Program-made: the position numbers and the translations under genes
Origin: JBKCHH01 sp046302855
GTDB lineage: Bacteria; Pseudomonadota; Alphaproteobacteria; Rickettsiales; UBA8987
DNA: 64,000 bases
NCBI GenBank assembly: GCA_046302855.1
Contig: JBKCHH010000005.1
Location: 1 to 64,000 of the forward strand
Reading direction: 5' to 3'
The notes under the pieces: model-generated
What the model saw: the letters and a program-made list of their open reading frames with translations, nothing else
What the model was told of the DNA's origin: nothing
The model's database searches: none
Part shown: positions 46,501 to 56,367 of the stretch, piece after piece
Layout of the letters: every line of letters begins with the position of its first letter
How positions within the stretch are numbered: position 1 is the stretch's first letter

Positions 46501-47712
46501 TTATTTGTGAACATATTTTCTTTTTACAAATTCATCAACAATTTTTATGAAGTCTTGATAAATATTTTCGCCCCTTAGAGTGTGGGTTTTTTTACCATCA
46601 ATAAATACTGGTGCAATGGGTGATTCTCCAGTGCCAGGCAAGCTAATGCCAATATCTGCATGTTTACTTTCTCCAGGCCCATTTACAATACAGCCCATTA
46701 CCGCCACCTTCATATTTTCCACCCCCTTATATTTTTTGCTCCATTTGGGCATCTGCTCTTTTAAATAGAATTCAATATCTTGTGCTAATGTTAAAAAATA
46801 TTCTGAAGTGGTTCGCCCACAACCTGGGCAAGCAGTAACTGTTGGCAAAAAAGCCCTTATGCCAAGCGATTGCAAAATTTCTCTAGCAACCTGCACCTCT
46901 TTTGTTCTATCGCCATTTGGTTCTGGAGTAAGTGAAACCCTAATGGTATCGCCAATGCCTTCATTTAATAAAATAGATAGGGCAGCAGATGAGGCAACTA
47001 TGCCCTTTACCCCCATTCCAGCCTCTGTTAAGCCAAGGTGAAGGGCAAAATTGCACTTTTTTGCAAGCTCCCTATAAACCTTAACAAGGGTTTGCACCTT
47101 GCTAACCTTGCAAGAAATTATAATCTTATCTTCACCTAGCCCATACTCCATAGCCTTGTTAGCAGAAATTATGCTAGAGGAAACTAACGCCTGAACCATT
47201 ACTTCATCGGCTGGTTGTGGATTTTTTAACCTAGCATTTTCATCCATTAGACTCGCTAACAAGGCTTGGTCTAGCGAACCCCAATTAACTCCAATCCGCA
47301 CTGGCTTGTTGTTTTGAATGGCAATTTGAATAATTTGAGCAAATTGCTTATCCTTTTTTTCTCCAAAGCCAACATTTCCGGGATTAATGCGATATTTATC
47401 TAATAGCCTTGCCGTTTCTGGATATTTTTCTAGCAACAAATGCCCATTATAATGAAAATCGCCCACTATGGGAACGGGAATGTTGTTTTTTATAAGCCTT
47501 TGTTTTATTTCAGGAAATTTTTGAGCCGAAGCCTCATTATTCATGGTAATTCTAACAATTTCGCTCCCCGATAAATAGAGTTCTTTTATTTGTTGATAGG
47601 TTTTCTCAACATCACTACTATCAGTATTGGTCATGGATTGCACCACGATAGGATTATTACCGCCCACCCAAATATTTCCAACCTTCACTGCTATAGTTTT
47701 ATGCCTTAACAT
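46501..47712 (-). CDS. ispG: 4-hydroxy-3-methylbut-2-en-1-yl diphosphate synthase
   Basis: 4Fe-4S enzyme of the MEP isoprenoid pathway, 403 residues. [20 protein letters not shown] at the N-terminus; cluster ligands in TACPGCGRT (two Cys) and [12 protein letters not shown] (third Cys). Divergent from the SH3-domain protein. Confidence 0.96.
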   Translation of the reverse strand: MLRHKTIAVKVGNIWVGGNNPIVVQSMTNTDSSDVEKTYQQIKELYLSGSEIVRITMNNEASAQKFPEIKQRLIKNNIPVPIVGDFHYNGHLLLEKYPETARLLDKYRINPGNVGFGEKKDKQFAQIIQIAIQNNKPVRIGVNWGSLDQALLASLMDENARLKNPQPADEVMVQALVSSSIISANKAMEYGLGEDKIIISCKVSKVQTLVKVYRELAKKCNFALHLGLTEAGMGVKGIVASSAALSILLNEGIGDTIRVSLTPEPNGDRTKEVQVAREILQSLGIRAFLPTVTACPGCGRTTSEYFLTLAQDIEFYLKEQMPKWSKKYKGVENMKVAVMGCIVNGPGESKHADIGISLPGTGESPIAPVFIDGKKTHTLRGENIYQDFIKIVDEFVKRKYVHK

Positions 47713-47756
47713 TTATATTTACTGATAGTTAAAATTTAGTAGCTTAAGGGTTATCT

Positions 47757-48233
47757 ATGAATAAAACTTTATACATAATATTTCTGCTGACCATTTTCTA
47801 TGGAAATATAGTAAAGGCAAGCGCGGATTTGCAAATCCCCCGATTTGTATCTTTAAAATCAGATTCCGCTAATGCACGGTTTGGACCCGGTGCTAAGTAT
47901 GACATAAAATGGCAGTATATAAAAAAGAATATGCCTATCGAAATTATTGCAGAATTTGAAGATTGGCGTAAGGTTCGTGATGTGCAGGGCGATGAGGCTT
48001 GGCTTCACCGTGCTATGCTAAGTGGTAGAAGAACCGCAATCATAACAAATAAAACGCAGTTTATAAGAGAAAAGCCAGATGAAGATTCAAAGCCAATAGC
48101 AAAACTAGAGGTGGGGGTTAGCGGTATTTTAAAATCTTGCCAAAAAGATTATTGTTTATTTTCTATAAGAGGTTATGAGGGCTGGATAGGAAAAAAATTC
48201 ATTTGGGGCGCTTATAAGGACGAAACCTTTTAA
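47757..48233 (+). CDS. Secreted bacterial SH3-domain protein
   Basis: 158 residues: signal peptide (to about residue 20, ending VKASA), then two SH3-like repeats (SANARFGPGAKYDIKWQYIK ... WRKVRD ... GDEAWLHRAMLSG; and TQFIREKPDEDSKPIAKLE ... GYEGWIGKKFIWGAY). Such periplasmic SH3 proteins are often cell-wall-associated in alphaproteobacteria. Precise role unknown. It precedes cimA by 22 bp. Confidence 0.8.
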   Translation: MNKTLYIIFLLTIFYGNIVKASADLQIPRFVSLKSDSANARFGPGAKYDIKWQYIKKNMPIEIIAEFEDWRKVRDVQGDEAWLHRAMLSGRRTAIITNKTQFIREKPDEDSKPIAKLEVGVSGILKSCQKDYCLFSIRGYEGWIGKKFIWGAYKDETF

Positions 48234-48255
48234 AACTAATTTTAACTAATATTTT

Positions 48256-49833
48256 ATGCGAAGAATTTACCTTTATGATACTACTTTAAGAGATGGCGCC
48301 CAAACCAAGGGGATAGATTTTTCCTTAACCGATAAGCTCTCAATTATAAAAAAACTGGATGGATTTGGCATAGACTATATTGAGGCTGGCTTTCCCACTG
48401 CTAATGAAACTGATGATGCTTTATTTGCTAATTTGCCAAAAACCAAAAAATCTAATATCGTAGCCTTTGGTATGACCCATAGGGCAGATGTTAAGGTTGA
48501 TAAGGATGAGCGGCTAAATAAGCTCGCAAAACTAAAGGCTAAAAAAGTTTGTATTTTTGGCAAGTCTTGGGATTTTCACCTAAAGGAAGATTTAAAAATT
48601 TCACCACAAAAAAACTTAGAGATTATAGAAAATTCCGTTTTATACCTTGTGCAACACAAAAAAGAGGTAATTTTTGATGCTGAACATTTTTTTGATGGTT
48701 ATAAATCCAACCCCTCTTATGCTCTGCAGGTAATAGAATTAGCCTTTAAGGCGGGTGCTAGATGGATTTCTTTATGCGATACTAACGGTGGCACCTTGCC
48801 TAATGAAATATTTGAAATCGTATCAAAAGTAAGCCGTGTAATTGATGGGGAAAATTTGGCAATCCACTGCCATAATGATACAGAAAATGCGGTTGCCAAT
48901 TCACTTTCCGCCATTCAAGCCGGTGCTTGCCAAGTGCAGGGAACAATAAATGGTTATGGGGAAAGGTGTGGTAATGCCAATTTAATTTCCATAATCCCCT
49001 CTCTAAAATATAAAATGAAGCTGGATGTTGGTATAAAAAATCTAGAAGATTTAAGCGAAATTTCGCAGTGGTTTGAAACCAAGCTAAATCAAGCCCATAT
49101 TAATAATAGACCCTATGTTGGCAAGGATGCCTTTGCTCACAAGGGTGGTGTGCATGGCTCAGCGGTGAAAAAAAATCCCAAACTTTATGAACATATAGAG
49201 CCAGAATTAATAGGTAATGAAAGAGAGGTGGTAATTTCTAACCAAGCAGGCAAGGCTAGTTTTATTGAAAGGCTAAAGGGCGTGGGGTTGAAAATAGACT
49301 TCGATGCAAAAGAAAATAAAGCAAAGCTAGAAGAATTAGTGAGGCTTGTAAAAAATCTAGACCAAAAGGGCTACGCTTACGATAATGCTAATGCCAGTTT
49401 TGCGATTCTAGCAAAAAAGCACTTCGACCAGTTAAAAACCTTTTTTGAGCTAAAAAACTTTCGCGTAATTGTAGAAAAAAGGGTAAATGCTAATGGGGAA
49501 TTGGTTACCTTTTCAGAAGCCAAAATTAAACTAAAGGTAGGTAAAGAAGTTATTTTAGATATGGCAGAAGGGATTGGACCGGTAGATTCAATATACAAGG
49601 TATTATCTAAAACTTTAGTTAATAAGTATAAAATATTGAATAATATAAGTTTAATTGATTACAAGGTTCGCATAATTACCCCAGAAAAGGCAACGGAAGC
49701 AATCACCCGTGTGGAGATAGTATTTTTAAATAACAAGACCAATAAAAACTTTACCACCATTGGCGTATCTGAAAACATAATCGATGCCTCTTACAACGCC
49801 ATAGCCGATGCCTTTAACTTTGTTTTGGGGTGA
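48256..49833 (+). CDS. cimA: (R)-citramalate synthase
   Basis: Condenses acetyl-CoA and pyruvate to citramalate, giving a threonine-independent route to isoleucine. 525 residues. The DRE-TIM barrel has YDTTLRDGAQTKGIDF (catalytic RD), AGFPTANETD and the metal-binding HCHNDTENAVAN. A LeuA-type regulatory dimer domain fills the C-terminus. The length and the TKGIDFS loop fit CimA rather than LeuA. Homocitrate synthase-like activity is less likely. Confidence 0.9.
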   Translation: MRRIYLYDTTLRDGAQTKGIDFSLTDKLSIIKKLDGFGIDYIEAGFPTANETDDALFANLPKTKKSNIVAFGMTHRADVKVDKDERLNKLAKLKAKKVCIFGKSWDFHLKEDLKISPQKNLEIIENSVLYLVQHKKEVIFDAEHFFDGYKSNPSYALQVIELAFKAGARWISLCDTNGGTLPNEIFEIVSKVSRVIDGENLAIHCHNDTENAVANSLSAIQAGACQVQGTINGYGERCGNANLISIIPSLKYKMKLDVGIKNLEDLSEISQWFETKLNQAHINNRPYVGKDAFAHKGGVHGSAVKKNPKLYEHIEPELIGNEREVVISNQAGKASFIERLKGVGLKIDFDAKENKAKLEELVRLVKNLDQKGYAYDNANASFAILAKKHFDQLKTFFELKNFRVIVEKRVNANGELVTFSEAKIKLKVGKEVILDMAEGIGPVDSIYKVLSKTLVNKYKILNNISLIDYKVRIITPEKATEAITRVEIVFLNNKTNKNFTTIGVSENIIDASYNAIADAFNFVLG

Positions 49834-50037
49834 TTATGGGGAGCGAATACTAGGTGTAAAACCATAAACGGTAGCTCATTTAAAACAAGCACAATGGTTC
49901 TATTTCAATTCAACAGAGCCGAATTTCATATATTAGACTTCTTTCGTAACTATAAGTATCTCCCCTGTTTATTGCATTGATTTTAAAAGACTTTTTGAAT
50001 AATTTTTACTTAATAATTTTTTGAAGAAAAATTATAT

Positions 50038-50084
50038 GCCCGCCCCTAATTTGCTGAAGGCAAATAGGGGCAGTGGGGGCGGGC
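50038..50084. terminator. Large GC-rich hairpin, probable bidirectional terminator
   Basis: GCCCGCCCCTA..ATTTGC, loop TGAAG, GCAAAT..AGGGGCAGTGGGGGCGGGC. A run of nine T lies 15 nt beyond it on the plus strand, and ATATAATTTTTCTTC follows on the minus strand. The 200 bp between cimA and this hairpin holds no gene. Confidence 0.55.
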
Positions 50085-50429
50085 ACTTCTCAAAGGTTTT
50101 TTTTTAAGAAATAGCTTAGGTTATGAAAGAAGTCTATTACTCCAGTCCGCCTTCGCCAAGGCTTCGGCGAGACACTCGCTTTTGCAACTCCGCACCAAAG
50201 GTGCGGGCAAAATCGGTGGTGGCGCAAGAAACTAACTCAGCTACTCATGCTGTGTATTTTTCCCTGAGAACAGGGAAAAATACAGGGAAAATTCAAATTA
50301 TAGCATCATGTTTTAGTATAGTTCTTAACAAAACAAAAATAACTACAATTTAACCTCTAGTCTATATAGCCAACATCTTAGTTTTTAAGTTCGTTTAATT
50401 TTTTATACCATTCCCAAGGGCGCTTGCCG
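50085..50429. other. Non-coding interval with strong hairpins (possible small RNA)
   Basis: Read on the minus strand: TATAAT near 50300, then a 12-bp perfect stem (TATTTTTCCCTG, loop TTCT) at 50255-50282, a smaller stem GCACC...GGTGC at about 50192-50206, and a GC-rich stretch with CGCCGAAGCCTTGGCG near 50140-50160, ending at the hairpin of 50038-50084. No convincing reading frame. It could be an untranslated RNA of about 250 nt or decayed repeat sequence. Confidence 0.35.
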
Positions 50430-52220
50430 CTAAAACTTAATTTCTCTACTTTCTGGAATAACCGGCAATATAAGTTGCGATGGGTATTCTTTTGTGTGAA
50501 AAATTTTCTGCTTGGCAACTTTTGATTTAGTAGCAGTAGGTATGAATTCCCCCGTATTAAGGTTGCGATCATAGCGGGGGAAATTGCTACTTGATACTTC
50601 CAGCCTTATTTTATGCCCTTTTAAGAAAACATTACTGGTTGGCCATAGCTCTATTTCAATTTTAGTGGGCGCATTGCCATTAGATGCTTTGTAGGTTTGG
50701 CGTAATATTCCATCTGAAAGATTATACGCCAAGCCATCGGGGTGAACATCTACTAGCTTTGCGGTGAAATCTGTTGATGGCGCATCGGTTGAAACGTAGA
50801 GTATGGCTTTAATTGGGCCCGTTACCTCAATTTTTTTAGATAACGCTGCGGTGGTGTAGACCAACACATCTGGTCGTTCTTCAATTGTATTTTGAAGTTC
50901 AATTCCTGCTCTATTACTTAACATCGCTCCCCCAGCTGTAGGTACTGGATTAGTGGGGTCATAAATATATGCATCATGTTCAGCTTTATCGTTAGTTGAA
51001 GAAATACTCAAAAAGCCATCACCATTTAGAGTGTTCGCTTTGCCGTTACTGTGCAGATAAAATGGAACATATTTTGTGCGAGCTAATGGCCACTGGTTTT
51101 CATCACGCCAGCGATTTTCCCCCATAACAAAAATCTTTACCTTTGGCATATTTAGTGGCGCGTTCGTTATACCCAGCACATAATCAAACCATGCGATGCT
51201 TTGGGTAACGCTTTGACTTCGGTATGGCACTTCTTCATTTGAATTTGGCAGCTTTACAGATTTAGCATGTCCCCACGGTCCAATAACTAGGCGTGTTTCT
51301 TTGGCAACAGATGGTTTCGCCTTGGTGGCAATGGTGCTAAAATCTTCAAGTTGCGTGGGCAAGAATGGATCAAACCAACCAGCCATAAGTAATACGGGGG
51401 CCTGAATTGTTTGGGCTCTATGCTCACCATCAATTTTTTTCCAATAATCATTTTTTTGAGTATTTAATGCCCAGTCATTGAAGAAATTCGTATCGCCAAT
51501 AGCTTCATCATCAGCTTCAATAGTCGGCAAGTGATTTACACCACGGTCTAAATCTTTAAGATCAACATCCCTATCTTTTTTGCCACGACTGCGTATTGCC
51601 CAATTGATAGCGCTTTCCAGCGAGAAGGCATTTCCTGGATAAAACATTTTATAAAAATTGCTGCTGGCAATTTGTATAAAAAAAGCATTTACGCTTGGAT
51701 TTTTTTGATCAGCAACTGCCCACTGGGTATAGCCAAATGCAGAGCCACCCCACATGGCAAGGCGTCCGTTATACCAAGGCTGGCTTGCTACCCATTTAAG
51801 GGTTTGAATTCCATCTTCGCGTTCATGCATCAGCGGATAAAATTCACCGCCAGATTTATATCTACCACGTGTACCTTGTAGTACTACCGTGTAACCTCTG
51901 CTCGCCCAGTAACGCGCGATAATGCCAGAGCGCGCCTGATTACTAATGGTATCACTAAGCGGAATTCGTACTAAAATTGTTGGGGTTTTTTTAAGTCCTT
52001 TTGGGTGATATATATCCGCCACCAATTTAACCCCATCACTGGTTTTAAAGCTAATTGTTTCCTTCGTTACACTATAATCTGCTTGCCGCACACCTTCCGA
52101 AGAAAGTAAAAATTTATTTGCAACAAAATCAGTGGTAATCGCACAGCCAGAAAGCACTAAAATAACAGTTGCCAGTTTTATGGCATTGAAAGTACGTTTT
52201 GTTAATTTTAAAATGTCCAA
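50430..52220 (-). CDS. CocE/NonD-family alpha/beta-hydrolase lipoprotein
   Basis: 596 residues. The signal peptide ends VLSGC, a lipobox, so it is membrane-tethered. The alpha/beta-hydrolase domain keeps a full triad: Ser in WGGSAFGYTQW, Asp in GWFDPF, His in GPWGHAKS. The C-terminal ~200 residues are the jelly-roll domain of X-Pro dipeptidyl-peptidase/cocaine-esterase enzymes (LYVSTDAPSTDFTAKLVDVH, GHKIRLEVSSSNFPRYDRN). It probably cleaves an ester or amide. Start is TTG at 52220 with GGGG upstream; no ATG is available. Last gene of the five-gene operon. Confidence 0.85.
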   Translation of the reverse strand: MDILKLTKRTFNAIKLATVILVLSGCAITTDFVANKFLLSSEGVRQADYSVTKETISFKTSDGVKLVADIYHPKGLKKTPTILVRIPLSDTISNQARSGIIARYWASRGYTVVLQGTRGRYKSGGEFYPLMHEREDGIQTLKWVASQPWYNGRLAMWGGSAFGYTQWAVADQKNPSVNAFFIQIASSNFYKMFYPGNAFSLESAINWAIRSRGKKDRDVDLKDLDRGVNHLPTIEADDEAIGDTNFFNDWALNTQKNDYWKKIDGEHRAQTIQAPVLLMAGWFDPFLPTQLEDFSTIATKAKPSVAKETRLVIGPWGHAKSVKLPNSNEEVPYRSQSVTQSIAWFDYVLGITNAPLNMPKVKIFVMGENRWRDENQWPLARTKYVPFYLHSNGKANTLNGDGFLSISSTNDKAEHDAYIYDPTNPVPTAGGAMLSNRAGIELQNTIEERPDVLVYTTAALSKKIEVTGPIKAILYVSTDAPSTDFTAKLVDVHPDGLAYNLSDGILRQTYKASNGNAPTKIEIELWPTSNVFLKGHKIRLEVSSSNFPRYDRNLNTGEFIPTATKSKVAKQKIFHTKEYPSQLILPVIPESREIKF

Positions 52221-53296
52221 TTTAACCCCAACCCTTTGATGTTATTTTCGCCTAAATTCACCATTCCTTTTTTACCAAACATGATGGGGCTATCATTAAT
52301 ATCGTGTTCTAACAGGTGCGTACCATAAGCGCCTTCCTGAGCGATTAGGATGTCACGATATGCATTTGCCAAAGATATAGCTACTCGCGTTAAGATGCTG
52401 GTTTCGCCAACTTGTGCGCCGATGATGAATTTAATGCCGCGTTTCCTGCATTCTTCCGCTATATCAAGTGAGCGAAGCAACCCACCCATTTTTGAAATGC
52501 GAATGTTGGGTATCCAAATGTTGGAATCGCCTGATAAATGGTCAAGGTCTGCAATTTTTAAAAAACTCTCATCCAGAATAATTTTGCAGCCCAAATGTTC
52601 TGCCAGTGTTTTTAAGCCCACATAATCACTAATTTTTATTGGTTCTTCAACTGCCCAAAAATATTTGGCAATAGAAGATAAATAAGTGATTGCTTCATCT
52701 GCATTATTCCATAAATTATTTGCATCCAGCCTTATTTTAGCACTTGGTAGTGTGGTGCTAATGGCTTTGATATTTGCTTTATCAATAGAGGCATCACCAG
52801 AGATTTTCACCTTGAAATCATTAAAACCAATCTGAATATATTGCGCCAGCTGCGCCGCAAAAACTTTGGGGTTAGATATACCAAGCACGGCGGTGTAATG
52901 AAAGCTGCCCTGAATTTCTGGAATACCCAACACCGCTTCAATAGATTTATTTTCTAGTTTGCCAAGCAAATCAAGAATTGCCGTTTCTATGGCGCACCAA
53001 GCGGCAGGGTTTTTGTCAATAGCGGGTTGGTTGGCAGATATAAACCTTTTCAGTGAATCAATACCATCTACTTTTACTATGTCATGATGGTGGTTTGCGA
53101 TAAAATCCATGCATGATTTTATACTCTCACCCGTAACATAACTGCGTGGGCAGCCCTCACCATAGACAATTACACCACTTTCTGAATAGGCTAGTGCTAT
53201 TATAGTTTCTGTTTTAGTTCTCTGCGCTGATGCGTGCTTGAATGAAACACGAAACGGTATTTCCAGTTTCTTTAGTTCTATTTTTTTTAATTTCAT
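52208..53296 (-). CDS. Enolase-superfamily epimerase/cycloisomerase (dipeptide epimerase-like)
   Basis: 362 residues of the muconate-lactonizing/dipeptide-epimerase subgroup. The capping domain is at 1-120. Barrel residues visible: FKVKISG (KxK general base), RLDANNLW (Asp metal ligand), VEEPI (Glu), LDESF (Asp) and the second base in ISKMGG. L-Ala-D/L-Glu epimerase and related dipeptide or N-acyl amino-acid enzymes use the same set. Its stop overlaps the hydrolase gene, and its start overlaps GH3 by 4 nt. The substrate may be the GH3 product. Confidence 0.8.
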   Translation of the reverse strand: MKLKKIELKKLEIPFRVSFKHASAQRTKTETIIALAYSESGVIVYGEGCPRSYVTGESIKSCMDFIANHHHDIVKVDGIDSLKRFISANQPAIDKNPAAWCAIETAILDLLGKLENKSIEAVLGIPEIQGSFHYTAVLGISNPKVFAAQLAQYIQIGFNDFKVKISGDASIDKANIKAISTTLPSAKIRLDANNLWNNADEAITYLSSIAKYFWAVEEPIKISDYVGLKTLAEHLGCKIILDESFLKIADLDHLSGDSNIWIPNIRISKMGGLLRSLDIAEECRKRGIKFIIGAQVGETSILTRVAISLANAYRDILIAQEGAYGTHLLEHDINDSPIMFGKKGMVNLGENNIKGLGLNWTF

Positions 53297-54969
53297 GGCT
53301 GTATATGCTCCTGAAATGGAAATTGTACATCGGCGCGGTATTGCAATTTTATCACCTTAAATTGCCCTTCGCGTTGTCCCGCTTTAATGCAAAGTGATTT
53401 ATAGGCTTCAAGCGTTCCTTTTTTTAAGCGTTTTACATCCGCAAACTTTATTCTGCCGCTTTGTGCTTTTGATAGATATTCAATATTTAGCTCACCTAGA
53501 TGGGAATTTAGTTGTTGTGCGAAACTTAAAACATCAAATTTATCTGCTGATTCAATGTAAAGCGTATATGAGAAATCTTGCTGATCAGCCAGCATCATAA
53601 AGAATTCAGGCGTGATATTATGGGCTTTTGCAGCTTCGGTAGCGGCAGTAATTACTTGGCTTTCATAAAGCTTTTCACCTGTAAAACTGGTAACACCTTT
53701 GCCTTTTTGCACAAAAGCGATAGTTGGAGTATTTTGGTAACGGCCTGTAACTTCAATAATATCATTGATAAAATAGCGGTAGAGTCCATTTGACGTAGTG
53801 ACGATGATGTAGTATTTTTTGCCCATCTCTAGCTGCGACAGTAGTAAGATTTTCTTATTACCACCATCCCAACTTTCCACTTGCGCAAATTCGAAGAAAT
53901 TATCCTGCAATGTAGGAATACCAAGGTTACGCTCACAATCAATAGTGATAGTTCCTCTAAATTCGCTTGAAAGATAGCCCATTTCAACAATTTTTGTTTC
54001 GGGTAATAGTTGTTTTTTTAGTTTTGGTATTAATAGTGCGCAGTTACCACTTGTCCAGGTTACAACACCTTGCAAATTCGGCCATATATCAGTAAAATGC
54101 AAATTTCCTTTATTTTTTTTAAGCAATTTAAGTGCTTTTGCCCTTTGTGGATCAGGTGTAGCATAGTCTGCAAATTGCTGTTTCTGCTTGCTATTTAGCG
54201 TAACATTAAGCGCATCAAAATTGCCTGTTTCTATAAATTCTATTATTGCATCGCCTTGTTGCTGAATTATTTCGCTAAGGCGAATTAATGTGGATGGGTT
54301 TGCAGTGCCTATACAAGAAATATAATCTTCACGCATTGCAAATGCTGCCATAAGGCTATACTTTGTCTCATAATTTTCAATTTCAAATACTGCAGGTTTT
54401 AAGACATATTTTGAAAAAATAATATCTGGCATGTTTTCATAGATTAGCCCTGACATTGAGCCATAAGGCGTTTCATCACTTAAATGCCCTTCGATGGCGG
54501 GGCTGACAATAGCCAAAATTTTACCAGAAAAAATTTTAGGAATATCTCGGTACTGTATAAATGAAAAAATACGCTGGGCGCGTTTGTATGAATTAATCGT
54601 GCCTTTTAAAATAGGAATATATTTAGGTTTGCCCGTAGTGCCGCTTGTTTGTGCATACATTAGTGGTTTTTCGGGAACGATAGCGAAATCACCTGTTGTA
54701 ATTTGCTTTTCAATGTATGGGCGCAAGTCTTCATAGGTATGCACGGGAACGCTTTTAATGAAATCTCCTACATTACGGATAGAGGAAAAATTATAATGCT
54801 TACCAAACTCAGTGTTTTTATTTTGTTTTAGTATGCGCCTAAAAATATCTTTTTGGCATTTATCTGGATTACGAGCATTACTAATAAGCGAACGCAAAAG
54901 AATATGCTTCACCAGCAGCATTTTTAGCCACATTAAACTATTGGTGATTTTTTGTTTGCGATAACTCAT
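53293..54969 (-). CDS. GH3-family acyl-acid amido synthetase
   Basis: 558 residues of the adenylate-forming GH3 family, known in plants for conjugating jasmonate or auxin to amino acids. Motif 1 is TSGTTGKPKYIPI near residue 110; motif 2 includes MGYLSSEFRGTI; motif 3 is LYRYFINDIIEVTG. No carrier-protein domain. Bacterial members exist, mostly uncharacterised. It would adenylate a carboxylic acid and couple it to an amine, probably an amino acid. Coupled by overlaps to the genes on both sides. Confidence 0.85.
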   Translation of the reverse strand: MSYRKQKITNSLMWLKMLLVKHILLRSLISNARNPDKCQKDIFRRILKQNKNTEFGKHYNFSSIRNVGDFIKSVPVHTYEDLRPYIEKQITTGDFAIVPEKPLMYAQTSGTTGKPKYIPILKGTINSYKRAQRIFSFIQYRDIPKIFSGKILAIVSPAIEGHLSDETPYGSMSGLIYENMPDIIFSKYVLKPAVFEIENYETKYSLMAAFAMREDYISCIGTANPSTLIRLSEIIQQQGDAIIEFIETGNFDALNVTLNSKQKQQFADYATPDPQRAKALKLLKKNKGNLHFTDIWPNLQGVVTWTSGNCALLIPKLKKQLLPETKIVEMGYLSSEFRGTITIDCERNLGIPTLQDNFFEFAQVESWDGGNKKILLLSQLEMGKKYYIIVTTSNGLYRYFINDIIEVTGRYQNTPTIAFVQKGKGVTSFTGEKLYESQVITAATEAAKAHNITPEFFMMLADQQDFSYTLYIESADKFDVLSFAQQLNSHLGELNIEYLSKAQSGRIKFADVKRLKKGTLEAYKSLCIKAGQREGQFKVIKLQYRADVQFPFQEHIQP

Positions 54970-55853
54970 TTCGCTTTATCAATACCTTTAATAAACGGGG
55001 TTTTCATTTGGGTTATAAAGTCATAAGGATAGTTTCTGTTCAGTAGCCCAAGGTCGCCAACTTTCCTTTCTTTCGGGTAAAAAAAGGTACCGAACAAAAT
55101 ATCCCACACAATAACATTGTTACCATAATTACTGTTAGATTCTTTAATGGTTTTAGAGTGGTGCCAGCGATGCAGCTCAGGACCACTGATGATATAGTTC
55201 AGCCAGCCCAGTTTAGTATCAACATTACTGTGCTGAAAAAATCCTTTAATGGAATATACCACAAAATAAAGCGTCAGCACTTGTTCTGATACTCCAAGCA
55301 AGATGAATGGCAGCGCATCACAAAGAAATTGCAGTGATTTATCGATGGGGTGGAATCTGCCCACATTCAGCCAATATAACTTTTGCACCGAATGATGCAC
55401 GGCATGAACACGCCAAAGCGGGATCCACATATGCGAGGCGCGGTGCAGCCAGTAACGAAGAAAATCGGCTAAAAACATCATAAGTAGCATCTGTAACCAT
55501 ACTGGCCAGGTGTGTGGCCATAAGCCTGTTAGTTCAAGTCCATATGCCTTTGCAAACGATACCAAATATACAGCTGTGAGTATGGTTAAAAGTTTCGGCA
55601 ACACCACTTGTATAAGTAGCATGAATGCAAGGTCGGTCTTGATTTCACTGCGATTAGGAAGCCATTCTTTTCGGTAAGGCAAAACAATCTCAAACAACGT
55701 AATTAGGCCAAGCCCGCCAATAACACCTGCTGTAAAGCTGCTTAAGGTAAAACTTACCCCATAATGAATCAGTCCATAATACAGCCCAAGGCTTACCGCC
55801 ATAACCGCTGGATACACCGTCCAAGTTAGAATATTTCTGATTTTGTTATTCAT
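54966..55853 (-). CDS. Sterol desaturase / fatty acid hydroxylase family protein
   Basis: 295 residues, starting at the ATG encoding MNNKIRNILTWTVYPAVMAV with GGGGG just upstream. It has four or five membrane helices and the di-iron histidine clusters WLHRASH, HAVHHS and ELHRWHHS. It acts at the membrane on a lipid chain (hydroxylation or desaturation). The stop overlaps the GH3 start by 4 nt and the start overlaps the preceding membrane-protein gene by 8 nt. The substrate might be the acyl group later used by GH3. Confidence 0.88.
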   Translation of the reverse strand: MNNKIRNILTWTVYPAVMAVSLGLYYGLIHYGVSFTLSSFTAGVIGGLGLITLFEIVLPYRKEWLPNRSEIKTDLAFMLLIQVVLPKLLTILTAVYLVSFAKAYGLELTGLWPHTWPVWLQMLLMMFLADFLRYWLHRASHMWIPLWRVHAVHHSVQKLYWLNVGRFHPIDKSLQFLCDALPFILLGVSEQVLTLYFVVYSIKGFFQHSNVDTKLGWLNYIISGPELHRWHHSKTIKESNSNYGNNVIVWDILFGTFFYPKERKVGDLGLLNRNYPYDFITQMKTPFIKGIDKAK

Positions 55854-56292
55854 ACGCCCCCTTTTTATTACCATTTTTATAGTGAAAATGCCCAACCAGC
55901 AAAAAGAATGATGCCAGCACGATATGAAAGAATGCAGGAATATGCGCACCCAACCAAGGGTGGCTAGTTGCAAATGTGAACCCCGCAATTAGCCGAAGCA
56001 CCATCACCACAAAATAGATGCCACCCAACGCAAGCATCCATATACCTAATTTGCGCCGCGCTAAAATGTGCCCCTTTACAAAACCAGCAATTACCCAAAT
56101 CATAACAAGAATAATTAGAATTTGTGATACTAGCAGCCAAGGGTAAGCTAGCTTACCACTATACCACGCCTCAAACGGCGGTAAAAAAGGCAGGTTATAA
56201 AATTTCTGGATCAACTGCACAATAACGCGGAAAACGAATAGAATAAAGCAAATGCAAAGCCAAAGGGTATAATGCGTAACAAAAGATTTCAT
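55846..56292 (-). CDS. Hypothetical four-helix membrane protein
   Basis: 148 residues with hydrophobic segments at about 8-28, 48-72, 82-106 and 118-138; histidines near the third and fourth helices (SHPWLGAHIPAFFH, GHFHYKNG) might bind heme or metal. It is first in the operon and overlaps the desaturase, suggesting an electron-transfer or assembly partner. Family not recognised. Confidence 0.6.
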   Translation of the reverse strand: MKSFVTHYTLWLCICFILFVFRVIVQLIQKFYNLPFLPPFEAWYSGKLAYPWLLVSQILIILVMIWVIAGFVKGHILARRKLGIWMLALGGIYFVVMVLRLIAGFTFATSHPWLGAHIPAFFHIVLASFFLLVGHFHYKNGNKKGAYE

Positions 56293-56361
56293 ACTTATTA
56301 TCCCGTTAACCTTATTGGCTTGCTTGTATTTTTTATCTATTCCAAGACTTTTTTAATGGCA

Positions 56362-56367
56362 ATTATA
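56362..56367 (-). promoter_or_regulatory. Candidate -10 element of the accessory operon
   Basis: A perfect TATAAT on the minus strand 70 bp before the operon start; the -35 region (GGGTGA) is poor. Transcription could instead come from further upstream through the structured region at 56.6 kb. Confidence 0.4.

Noticed and set aside
50123..50353. Open frame of 76 codons on the plus strand
   Set aside because: No ribosome site, no domain; it is a translation of hairpin-rich non-coding sequence.
54966..55988. Longer sterol desaturase starting at 55988
   Set aside because: The extra 45 residues overlap the preceding membrane-protein gene in another frame; the ATG at 55853 has GGGGG and matches the family start.
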